Origin: Caballeronia pedi
GTDB taxonomy: Bacteria > Pseudomonadota > Gammaproteobacteria > Burkholderiales > Burkholderiaceae
Direction: 5' to 3'
Assembly (NCBI RefSeq): GCF_001544915.2
Contig: NZ_FCOE02000009.1
Span: 222,414-286,413 of the forward strand
Length of the DNA stretch: 64,000 nt
The translations under genes and the position numbers were made by a program. Positions 54,258 to 61,367 of this stretch are shown piece after piece (position 1 is the stretch's first letter; every line of letters begins with the position of its first letter). The notes under the pieces were generated by a model. The model ran no database searches and was not told where the DNA came from. It saw nothing but the letters and a program-made list of their open reading frames with translations.

Positions 54258-57044
54258 TCACTTCTCGTCGGCAACTGGACGTCTATTCAACCGATAGACC
54301 CGCCCTAGCAACCTGCCCGCGTAGGTTGTCCAGCCGTCGTGCCCCTTCGGCTTTGTCAGCATCCCCTCTTTATGCAATGCGTGACATGCTTGCCTCTCAT
54401 TAAATCCGGCGATCACCTCATTCTTGAATGCGGACGGCAAGACATCAAACGTAGGTCGCTTGCCTTCGTCATAGCGCACATATCCAAGGATCGGCCCGGT
54501 GCATGTGCTGCGACCGCCATCTTGGTAGATCTCCTGAAATCGGCTGAGCTCATTCGCGGCGAGCACGCCATCCACCTGCTCCAGCAATCGCTCTTGATCG
54601 CGGTCTTTGGTGCCGAACGCCTCCAGCCAACGCGCCCACGCACCCATGACCCACGTGCGGGCCTCATCCCGGGTCCACCCGGTCAACTCGGCTTCTGACG
54701 CCATCTCTGCGGCTGAAACCAACACAGCCCATTTGCGCGTGGCCCGCTTGACGGTCGGTGCCGCATCAGGGTATTGCGTGTCCACCGCGCCGATCATGTC
54801 ATCCTGCGTAGCCTTCACCCACGATTCGACTTCGTCCCGATGCGACATCAGCCATTCCACAAACGCGCGTCCCGCCGTGCCGTAATTGGCCCGAGCCGCA
54901 GCGGTCAATTCCACTGAGAACGCGTCACCATCCTTGCGCCCGTGGATGGTGTCAAATGCACGGTATGCGCCAATATCGGCCGGCACGTCCAACAGGCGAA
55001 TCTCTTGCCCTCCTCGCGGCGTCTGTCCTCCCTCCGCAAGGTATTGGGCCATGCTCACCTCGCCGGTGCTAATCAGGGTGAGCCGCCACGACCGCGAAGC
55101 AACGACTCCGCCGCTCTTCGTGCCCTGCAGACGCGAGACGCCGTTCAACATTTGGTAGATGCCGGGCCCGATCTTGCGCGCATCACCCGCACCGATTTCG
55201 TCAAGATATAGGAGGCCGTCGTTGGCATATTCCGCCGTGCGGGTAAGGGCAAAAGATGTTCCGTCCCATGTATGCATTACGCCGCGCGGGTCTCCCCATA
55301 CGGACGCCCCACAATCGCCCGCTGTACTCTTGCCGCTCGAAGTCTGCGTGTAAAAGTGCAGGCCGATGCCGTCGCGCGCGCCGATGATTGAGAGCAACGG
55401 CCCGGCAAAGGCGCACGCGATGGCGGCTGCAACAAGCCGGTTTTCGCGTGCGAGCGCCCCGACCGTGTTTTTCCAATTCTCAACCGTGCCAGCAGCCAGA
55501 TAGGCCGACTTCTTCGGAACGCCACCGTTGTAGACCAGCGGGCGCGAGGGCTCGCCCACGAATTCCCCAGACGGCAGCACAAAGGCACCGAACTGCCAAC
55601 CGGCCATGCCGGTGATTTCGTGCCAAACGTCGCCGCCTTCTTCTTGGAGGTAATACGCGAGTCGCTCGCGCGCTGCGCGCCCCGGCGCCACGGATAGCCC
55701 AAGCGAGCGCATTGTCGCCCATCCCTCACGCTCTCCGATATCAGCATTGGGCATCGCGTGGCGGATTTCCTCAAGGTCGCCTTTTCGATGCCAGCGCAAC
55801 ACTCTCATCTGATGACCCGCGCTGTCGCGACCGCTACCGAGCACTTCCAACGAGCTGCATAGCCACAGCGGCGCGACGTACAAGGTTTTTCCGCTGTCGC
55901 GATCGACTTTCACGCCAACGAAGTACAGCCCATCTTGACGAAGCTCGTAATGCGCTTCGAGTTCGCCTTCCACAGCTGAAACTTCTGCGGCGCTTCGGTC
56001 CAGCTGATCGGCGTTGCCGTGCTTTCCCGCCGCTCTGATCTGCTTGGCCACTGCGGCCGATCCAAAACGTGTGTGCATGTCGTTGAAGTCTGTTTCGTCG
56101 TCACCACGCTTGTCGCCGAACGTCGGCAAGGCAACGGCGCCACCGACGGATCGCGCCGCCTCTACCGCCTTCTGCTGTCCGTTACCGAGGTCAGCCAGTA
56201 CCGTGATCCCAGCATCGGGATAGACAGCGCGCATCGTCTGCGCGACCTTCGTCAGGTTGCTCGCCGAGAGCGCCGCCACTGCCGCATCACCCGTGCAAAG
56301 ATGAGCGGATAAGGCCGTGGCCACGCCTTCGGCAATGAGGACGCGCTTGCATTGGTCGAGCGCGCGCGAGGCAAACCAGCAGCCTCCCGACTTCTCCCCA
56401 TTCGCCAAGGCCGACTTGCGCCCCTGTTCATCGATCATTTCGATGGTGGTGACGGCGCTTCCGACCCGTACAGGCGCGATCAGAACGCGCCCCTCGAGGT
56501 GCGCGCCGCCAGACTGCGGCCGGTAGCCGATCAGCTTCTGAAGCCTCGCGGCGTCCATTTCCCGAAGACTATCAACCGCACTGACACCCTTGCGCATCAG
56601 GTACGGATGATCATCACGTGCAGGCTGAGCTCTTTCGATGACGGCGCTCGCAAGCGAAGCTGCGTGCTTACGGGCCTGCGCTCGCTTCTGCGCCTCCTGT
56701 TCCGTGCGTGCGTCGCGCTCGGCACGACGGCGTTCGACTTCCGCCGGATCGACAACTGTGCGTGCCTTCGAACGCGGGTTGTAGCCGTACTTCTTCGCGA
56801 TCGCGAACAGCGTGGCGATGGTGATACCGGCGTCAGGACGGATCGAGCGCCACGTATCCCGAACGTCAGCCGCCACGTAGTTCGGGCTTCCCTGACTCCA
56901 TTGATCGAACGTCTCGAAGCCAGCTTCGCCCTCGCTATGCTTGAGCGATGCAGCGACGCGAAACCATACGTCGCGCTCAACGTCCGGCGGAATGTACGAG
57001 AGTGCTTCAAGGATCCGCTGATGATCATCAAAGACGGTGCTCAT
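54258..57044 (-). CDS. Satellite/phage-type primase-helicase (PriCT + Toprim + DUF927)
   Basis: 928 aa. Residues 1-90 form a PriCT_2-like domain (LSYIPPDVERDVWFRVAASLKHSEGEAGFETFDQWS), a Toprim-like domain covers about 185-335 (LIAEGVATALSAHLC with Glu239, VLADLGNG with Asp285), and the DUF927 AAA-like helicase spans about 365-720 with Walker A TSSGKST (568-574) and LLYLDEIG as Walker B. Same plan as P4 alpha-type replication proteins. Its start overlaps the upstream gene (ATGA). Confidence 0.92.
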   Translation of the reverse strand: MSTVFDDHQRILEALSYIPPDVERDVWFRVAASLKHSEGEAGFETFDQWSQGSPNYVAADVRDTWRSIRPDAGITIATLFAIAKKYGYNPRSKARTVVDPAEVERRRAERDARTEQEAQKRAQARKHAASLASAVIERAQPARDDHPYLMRKGVSAVDSLREMDAARLQKLIGYRPQSGGAHLEGRVLIAPVRVGSAVTTIEMIDEQGRKSALANGEKSGGCWFASRALDQCKRVLIAEGVATALSAHLCTGDAAVAALSASNLTKVAQTMRAVYPDAGITVLADLGNGQQKAVEAARSVGGAVALPTFGDKRGDDETDFNDMHTRFGSAAVAKQIRAAGKHGNADQLDRSAAEVSAVEGELEAHYELRQDGLYFVGVKVDRDSGKTLYVAPLWLCSSLEVLGSGRDSAGHQMRVLRWHRKGDLEEIRHAMPNADIGEREGWATMRSLGLSVAPGRAARERLAYYLQEEGGDVWHEITGMAGWQFGAFVLPSGEFVGEPSRPLVYNGGVPKKSAYLAAGTVENWKNTVGALARENRLVAAAIACAFAGPLLSIIGARDGIGLHFYTQTSSGKSTAGDCGASVWGDPRGVMHTWDGTSFALTRTAEYANDGLLYLDEIGAGDARKIGPGIYQMLNGVSRLQGTKSGGVVASRSWRLTLISTGEVSMAQYLAEGGQTPRGGQEIRLLDVPADIGAYRAFDTIHGRKDGDAFSVELTAAARANYGTAGRAFVEWLMSHRDEVESWVKATQDDMIGAVDTQYPDAAPTVKRATRKWAVLVSAAEMASEAELTGWTRDEARTWVMGAWARWLEAFGTKDRDQERLLEQVDGVLAANELSRFQEIYQDGGRSTCTGPILGYVRYDEGKRPTFDVLPSAFKNEVIAGFNERQACHALHKEGMLTKPKGHDGWTTYAGRLLGRVYRLNRRPVADEK

Positions 57045-57376
57045 TGTTCCCCTCCCGCGCTCACATTAGCCCGTGCGATCACACGAGCGAAGGCAAGGTT
57101 CTCGCCGATCGCCGCCGTCGCTTGCCCCGCGAGAACGCGCATGCGCGGCGATGGTTCACGCTTAGACATCATGGTTTCAAGCAGATCGGCACGGCGAAAT
57201 CCCTTCTCGGCCGCTGCGGCGAACACCACGTCGAGCACGCGGCGCGCGAACTGGCGCACGTCGTCATCAGCCTTTTTTGCATGGAACACAAGGAAGCCGC
57301 ACATCAGAACGCATTCAGTCGGGCTCGCGTATTCGCCTTCAGCGATTGGAATGCCGAGTTTGTAGTTCTCGTTCAT
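57041..57376 (-). CDS. Hypothetical protein in the replication operon
   Basis: 111 aa. Helical; ADDDVRQFARRVLDVVFAAAAEKGFRRADLLETMM is a likely soluble helical bundle. ATGA overlap with the primase on one side and with the 76-aa gene on the other. No domain recognised. Confidence 0.7.
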   Translation of the reverse strand: MNENYKLGIPIAEGEYASPTECVLMCGFLVFHAKKADDDVRQFARRVLDVVFAAAAEKGFRRADLLETMMSKREPSPRMRVLAGQATAAIGENLAFARVIARANVSAGGEQ

Positions 57377-57603
57377 ACGACCTCCCGCGCGGCCATCGTA
57401 AGCCCGTGAATGACCTGCGGGAGCAATTCCGGACGCACCATCAGGCCCTTCTGCGTCGGCACAAAGTCGCCCACGGCATCAACCACCACCAGGCGGACAT
57501 CGACGTACTGACGGCCCTTGTACCAGCGATGCGAGATACGAATGCGCTGCGTAGCGTTCTTCTGAATCTCCATCACCATCTTGTCCTGATCGCCCTCACT
57601 CAT
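57373..57603 (-). CDS. Hypothetical protein in the replication operon
   Basis: 76 aa, MSEGDQDKMVMEIQKNATQRIRISHRWYKGRQYVDVRLVV... ending in TMAAREVV. Beta-rich core RIRISHRWYKGRQYVDVRLVVVDAVGDFVPTQKG resembles small transcriptional coactivator PC4-like folds (weak resemblance). Start and stop overlap both neighbours by 4 bases. Confidence 0.65.
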   Translation of the reverse strand: MSEGDQDKMVMEIQKNATQRIRISHRWYKGRQYVDVRLVVVDAVGDFVPTQKGLMVRPELLPQVIHGLTMAAREVV

Positions 57604-57830
57604 ACATCCTCCTTCGAACCGCTTGCGCTCATATCGTCGCGCTCTGCATCACCCGCTTCAGCAGGATCAGACAACTTGTTTGCAACGTCTTGAGACTGAT
57701 CGATCAACATTGAGACGACTCCGTTAATCGGGTGGCCATCCCTAATGAGGAGTCCATCGATGGCAACTTGCATCAACTGCAAGACATCGTGAATCTGCTG
57801 TGCCTTCGCAATTGCCTGCTGTTTAACCAT
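57600..57830 (-). CDS. Hypothetical protein in the replication operon
   Basis: 76 aa from MVKQQAIAKAQQIHDVLQLMQ, with GGAGGAG upstream. Helical N-terminal half and an acidic C-terminus (DAERDDMSASGSKEDV). Overlaps the next gene start (57603). No recognised domain. Confidence 0.65.
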   Translation of the reverse strand: MVKQQAIAKAQQIHDVLQLMQVAIDGLLIRDGHPINGVVSMLIDQSQDVANKLSDPAEAGDAERDDMSASGSKEDV

Positions 57831-58251
57831 GACGCTCCTCCTGTGAGGAGTACTCATCGCTGTGAATACGACAAAAGCGCTCGGCTTTGAGACGGTCAAT
57901 CAACCGTTTCCGAAGTGTGCATTCGGCGTCCGACGCTGTTGCAACGATCTGTCCGATTAACTCGATTTCGTTGGCGATACGGTGAAGCAGGATTGATTGA
58001 TCGGCCTCCTGAAGCGCGCCGGAGCGAGCATGCTTATGCTCGGCGCTTCGGTCGCCCGCAATCAAACAACCAACGGCGGAGGTCACCGTGCTCAACGACG
58101 ACGCTGCATCGACGGCAACACATAGGCAGTCAGCGAGGAACTGCAACTCGCTGTCCGAGGCGTGCGCCATGTCGTAACGTTCTGCAAGGAACTGAAGCAA
58201 GCCCGCGGCCGACGGTGTCTGAAGAATGACGCTACGTGTGCTGTTAGTCAT
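57823..58251 (-). CDS. Hypothetical protein in the replication operon
   Basis: 142 aa from MTNSTRSVILQTPSAAGLLQFLAERYDMAH, with GGAGG upstream. A much longer frame lies upstream but the ribosome site and small overlap support this start. Predicted helical (CVAVDAASSLSTVTSAVGCLI, HRIANEIELIGQIVATASDAECTLRKRL). Overlaps the following 76-aa gene by 8 bases. Function unknown. Confidence 0.65.
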   Translation of the reverse strand: MTNSTRSVILQTPSAAGLLQFLAERYDMAHASDSELQFLADCLCVAVDAASSLSTVTSAVGCLIAGDRSAEHKHARSGALQEADQSILLHRIANEIELIGQIVATASDAECTLRKRLIDRLKAERFCRIHSDEYSSQEERHG

Positions 58252-58423
58252 GGCGAACCTCCGCACGAGCAAGTTCGGCAAGGCGAAGAAGCGCATTGGC
58301 ACAGCAGTCGAGCGCGTCATTTGCGCTGGAAGCGAGCGCAGCGTCGCGCAATGCGCGATTGATGATTTGGATTTGAAGCGGCGGATTGGTTTGCTCAGGA
58401 CGAGCGGAGATAGCAAGTCGCAT
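58244..58423 (-). CDS. 59-aa hypothetical protein, first in the replication operon
   Basis: MRLAISARPEQTNPPLQIQI through LARAEVRHD, preceded by AAAGGAGG and overlapping the next gene start by 8 bases. Helical. The ribosome site and overlap make it likely genuine although short. Confidence 0.6.
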   Translation of the reverse strand: MRLAISARPEQTNPPLQIQIINRALRDAALASSANDALDCCANALLRLAELARAEVRHD

Positions 58424-58822
58424 AGTGCGGCCTCCTTTTGCAGGTTCAACGAACCCAGCTCCCAACTGCAATTGGGGTGGCCAGGCACAAGGCGGGATTG
58501 CAGTACCGGCGCAAAAGGAAACCGGCGAGCGCGAGCGCTCTCCCGCCAAGGCCCGACCATTGAAGGCGAACGCAAGGCAGCGGACGAAAAAATACCGCCG
58601 GTCGGCGGTTGTCCGCCTTTTGCTGGTCGAGACTGCAATCCCGAGCGAGAGGTGTCTCCTCCCACAAATCAGAGGATAGACGACCGATTCCGATTTCGTC
58701 AAGCAAGTGATTTTCGTACCAGACTGATAGTGCCGATGGTTTCGCCTGGCTAATATTGAAGCGCAGTATCCTCCGAAGACCCTTGTTGCTGGCCTCCGGG
58801 CCAGCTTTTTTCTCAACGTCAT
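58424..58822. ncRNA. Structured leader, candidate C4/P4-CI-like regulatory RNA
   Basis: This 400-base gap between the AlpA gene and the replication operon has a perfect 14 bp palindrome (CCGCCG-GT-CGGCGG, 58595-58608) and a conserved-looking block at about 58625-58705 (AATCCCGAGCGAGAGG, CTCCTCCCAC, then GACGACCGATTCCGATTTCG...) with a closing hairpin GACGA...TCGTC. This resembles the C4 antisense RNA of P1/P4-like phages as I remember it. A plus-strand terminator (58788-58811) follows. Strand and exact ends are uncertain. Confidence 0.45.
58788..58811 (+). terminator. Intrinsic terminator on the plus strand
   Basis: GCTGGCC (58788-58794), loop TCCG, GGCCAGC (58799-58805), then six T. No plus-strand CDS precedes it, which supports a plus-strand non-coding transcript from the 58424-58787 region. 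Confidence 0.75.
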
Positions 58823-59041
58823 TTATGCGGTCTCCGGCGTCAGATACTTGCGGAGTTCACCGACGTTCCAACGGGTCGACCCACCAATTTTGATGGGCTT
58901 TGGAAAATCGCCGCGCTTTGCGCGATCCCACACCGTCGATACGTTACAGCCGCACAAAGCGGCTACAACGATATCGCTGACACTTGCAGCGTTGGGAAAG
59001 CTATCGAAGTTCTGGAAGGCTTGAAGGTCTGACTTTTTCAT
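58823..59041 (-). CDS. AlpA-family phage regulator / excisionase
   Basis: 72 aa. SDIVVAALCGCNVSTVWDRAKRGDFPKPIKIGGSTRWNVGELRKYL is the AlpA winged helix (V/A-x-L-x-G-x-S/N-x-S-T-x-x-R, FPxPIKIG, RW). AlpA proteins activate integrase or satellite early operons or act as excisionases. It lies between the integrase and the primase, as in P4-like and PICI elements. Confidence 0.9.
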   Translation of the reverse strand: MKKSDLQAFQNFDSFPNAASVSDIVVAALCGCNVSTVWDRAKRGDFPKPIKIGGSTRWNVGELRKYLTPETA

Positions 59042-59154
59042 CGCATCGACTTGGAAGCGTCCGGGATTGGACGGGTCGATACGAATTCTTTACTCGATAA
59101 GCCATCACGAATAGTCAGCGTGCACGCGGTACCCCTACCCTGCGCGCACAACCC

Positions 59155-59838
59155 CTAGTGAGTTTGCCGGCACCCGAGTCTGCTAGCAGACTGTCTTGAC
59201 TGCTTCCACTTTTTCACGTACGAGAGACGTGTACTAAATTCTTTAGAAACGACATCCCCAAGCAGTTCCGCAGCACGGTCATTGGTTAGTTTTCTTTTTT
59301 CAAAATGCTCGTCGAGCCATTTGAACGCCTCGTCGCGAGTGGCTCGATTTCCTTCATGCGTTTTGTCAGCAGCCTTGCGCGCCCGTTCCGAGATCATCCG
59401 CTGGGCTTCGTGCTTCGCCATCTCCTTAAGCATGGCATCCCGTTTAGGATTCTCGTTTTCGCCAGCGATGAAACCGGATAGCTTCGCTACAGCGTACTGC
59501 GCTAGAAGTAGTGACTCCCAGGCATCATCTCGGTATCCGTCGTCGGCATAACGCAATGCCTCGCCAAGGTAAGCGCATGACAAACGGATCAGCATAAACC
59601 GTTGCATCCGGGCGCATTCGTCACCTGTAGTCTCGACAGAATCTGCGTACTCATTCAGAAACTGGCGCGCGGTTGGGCTTCCGTAGTCTCTTGTTGTAAA
59701 AATTAAGGCGCCCGCGAAAGCGTCAAAACTCATAATAACGCCCAAATCCGTCCAGAGTGAATGAGCAGTTTCAGAAATCGATTCGAAATACTGATAAATT
59801 CTGTCATCAGTGGTGGCACATCTGCCCGGACTGTTCAT
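59155..59838 (-). CDS. Hypothetical protein following the integrase
   Basis: 227 aa, mostly helical: ISETAHSLWTDLGVIMSFDAFAG, DAWESLLLAQYAVAKLSGFIAG, EAFKWLDEHFEKRKLTNDRAAELLGDVV, then a basic C-terminus. Its start overlaps the integrase stop by 4 bases, so they are co-translated. Similar co-transcribed partners occur beside integrases of satellites. No domain recognised. Confidence 0.7.
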   Translation of the reverse strand: MNSPGRCATTDDRIYQYFESISETAHSLWTDLGVIMSFDAFAGALIFTTRDYGSPTARQFLNEYADSVETTGDECARMQRFMLIRLSCAYLGEALRYADDGYRDDAWESLLLAQYAVAKLSGFIAGENENPKRDAMLKEMAKHEAQRMISERARKAADKTHEGNRATRDEAFKWLDEHFEKRKLTNDRAAELLGDVVSKEFSTRLSYVKKWKQSRQSASRLGCRQTH

Positions 59839-61070
59839 ACAGCGCTCCGATCCGTTGGTTCATCGGGTTTCGTATCGCCGACAATGGCTTCTGCCCAATC
59901 AGCCATCATCCGCCGGCGCTTTCCAAGTAGGTCTCCTCGCCAGTAAGCCATTTCCGACGCACCGCCGGGTATATGCGCGAGTGCGACCTCGGCTAACTCG
60001 CGTGGATAGTTTGTGTGCTCGCTCGCCCAATCGCGAAAGGTTGAGCGAAACCCATGTGGTGTCGCCTTAAGTCCCCTCTTGCGCAGAATCGCAAGCAGCG
60101 TCATATCGCTCAACATCTTGTTCGAACGTGGCGCACGAAAGATCAAATCTGTTTTGTCGTCGCGCTCGATACTCTTCAGCAGTTCGACGGCGCGATCAGA
60201 CAACGGAACACGATGCTCTTTCTGGGCCTTCATTCGTTCGCCAGGGATCGCCCATATACGACGATCAAGGTCGATCTCTGTCCACAGTGCTCCCCTTGCC
60301 TCCCCTGACCGCGCAGCGGTAAGAATCACAAATTCTAGACACCGGTAGCCGATGCCAATCGATCTACGCAGATCCGCGACGAATGCCGGCATGTTGGCCA
60401 AAGGAAGCGCCGGATGATTCCGAACGCGCCTTGTCTTCTTCGGTGCTGGTAAGAGCTTGTCGAGGTTGCCGCGCCAGGTCGCCGGATTTATGCCCTCGTC
60501 GCGATAACCCTTCACGCGAGCCCAATCAAGAATGGCCTCTATGCGTCCACGTAAGCGGGATGCGGTCTCGGTTTTCTTTGTCCAGATCGGCTCGAGCACA
60601 TCAGTGACGTGCGAGCGCGTGATGTGCCGGACAAGCAGGTCTCCGATTTTTGGATAAGCGTATTCCGCAATCGTGTTGGTCCACTGGGATGCATGCTTTG
60701 CGTTTTTCCACTCAGGGGCCTTAGCTTCGATGAAGCGTGTAGCAGCCTCCTGGAATGTGACATCTAGCGCTCGACTCGCGCGCAGTCGGCTCGCTGCTTC
60801 CGCTTTGGCTACGAGAGGGTCGACCCCATTCGCAATGTCATCACGCATTGCCTGCGCTTTCGCGTGAGCATCCTTCAGCGACACCGCCGGGTATGAACCA
60901 AGGCCGATCTCGCGGCGACGTCCGGCAATCGTTGTTCGCAAGATCCACGACCGAGCACCGCTCGTCGAGATTTGGAGCATCAATCCAGCAACTCGCCCCA
61001 CCGCATGCGTACCTGGCTCAGACAGGCGTGACACGGCTAGCGCACCCAGCTCTTGTGCAATTCGAGGCAT
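59835..61070 (-). CDS. int: Tyrosine integrase, P4 family
   Basis: 411 aa. N-terminal DUF4102-like arm-binding domain (GARSWILRTTIAGRRREIGLGSYPAVSL), core-binding domain from about residue 105, and catalytic residues R254 (AARSGE), H339 and R342 (HGFR), H366 (LAHIPGG) and Y376 (EMAYWRG). Transcribed in the same direction as the adjacent tRNA-Ser, starting 164 bases from its 3' end. It integrates the island into that tRNA. Confidence 0.95.
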   Translation of the reverse strand: MPRIAQELGALAVSRLSEPGTHAVGRVAGLMLQISTSGARSWILRTTIAGRRREIGLGSYPAVSLKDAHAKAQAMRDDIANGVDPLVAKAEAASRLRASRALDVTFQEAATRFIEAKAPEWKNAKHASQWTNTIAEYAYPKIGDLLVRHITRSHVTDVLEPIWTKKTETASRLRGRIEAILDWARVKGYRDEGINPATWRGNLDKLLPAPKKTRRVRNHPALPLANMPAFVADLRRSIGIGYRCLEFVILTAARSGEARGALWTEIDLDRRIWAIPGERMKAQKEHRVPLSDRAVELLKSIERDDKTDLIFRAPRSNKMLSDMTLLAILRKRGLKATPHGFRSTFRDWASEHTNYPRELAEVALAHIPGGASEMAYWRGDLLGKRRRMMADWAEAIVGDTKPDEPTDRSAV

Positions 61071-61075
61071 AAATT

Positions 61076-61097
61076 CCTACCCGCCAACCTACCCGCC
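61076..61097. repeat. Integrase arm-type repeat pair at the right island end
   Basis: CCTACCCGCC at 61076-61085 and 61088-61097, period 12, just upstream of the integrase ATG. Matches the pair at 8946-8967 at the other island end. Confidence 0.7.
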
Positions 61098-61233
61098 TAA
61101 AAATTTACGACTTATGACGAGGAAAGGCAATGGGTTCCGACTTTTGATTTCTATGAGATTTGGCTGGAAGCCTTGTCTGGCGGGGGATTTGACAACTGAA
61201 TCCGATGAAATCGGATCGTCTAAGAGGGGTGTC

Positions 61234-61248
61234 CTGGCGGAGAGAGGG
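61234..61248. repeat. attL core within the tRNA-Ser 3' end
   Basis: CTGGCGGAGAGAGGG, identical to 8884-8898. It includes the CCA end and part of the acceptor stem of tRNA-Ser on the minus strand. Confidence 0.85.
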
Positions 61249-61324
61249 GGATTCGAACCCCCGATAGGTTTTACCCTATACACGCTTTCCAGGCGTGCGA
61301 CTTAAACCACTCATCCATCTCTCC
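61235..61324 (-). tRNA. tRNA-Ser (anticodon GGA)
   Basis: 90 bases with a complete cloverleaf including a long variable arm, as for a type II tRNA. Acceptor stem GGAGAGA pairs with TCTCTCC, GTTCGAATC T-loop, anticodon loop CTGGAAA giving anticodon GGA, and an encoded CCA. Island insertion keeps the gene intact: the 3' end is supplied by the element. Confidence 0.95.
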
Positions 61325-61367
61325 GGAAGACCGCGATTATACCAACTTCCCGCGCCTGCGCCAGCCC

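Noticed and set aside
9391..61070. Integrative conjugative element
   Set aside because: No relaxase, type IV secretion or coupling protein genes are visible.
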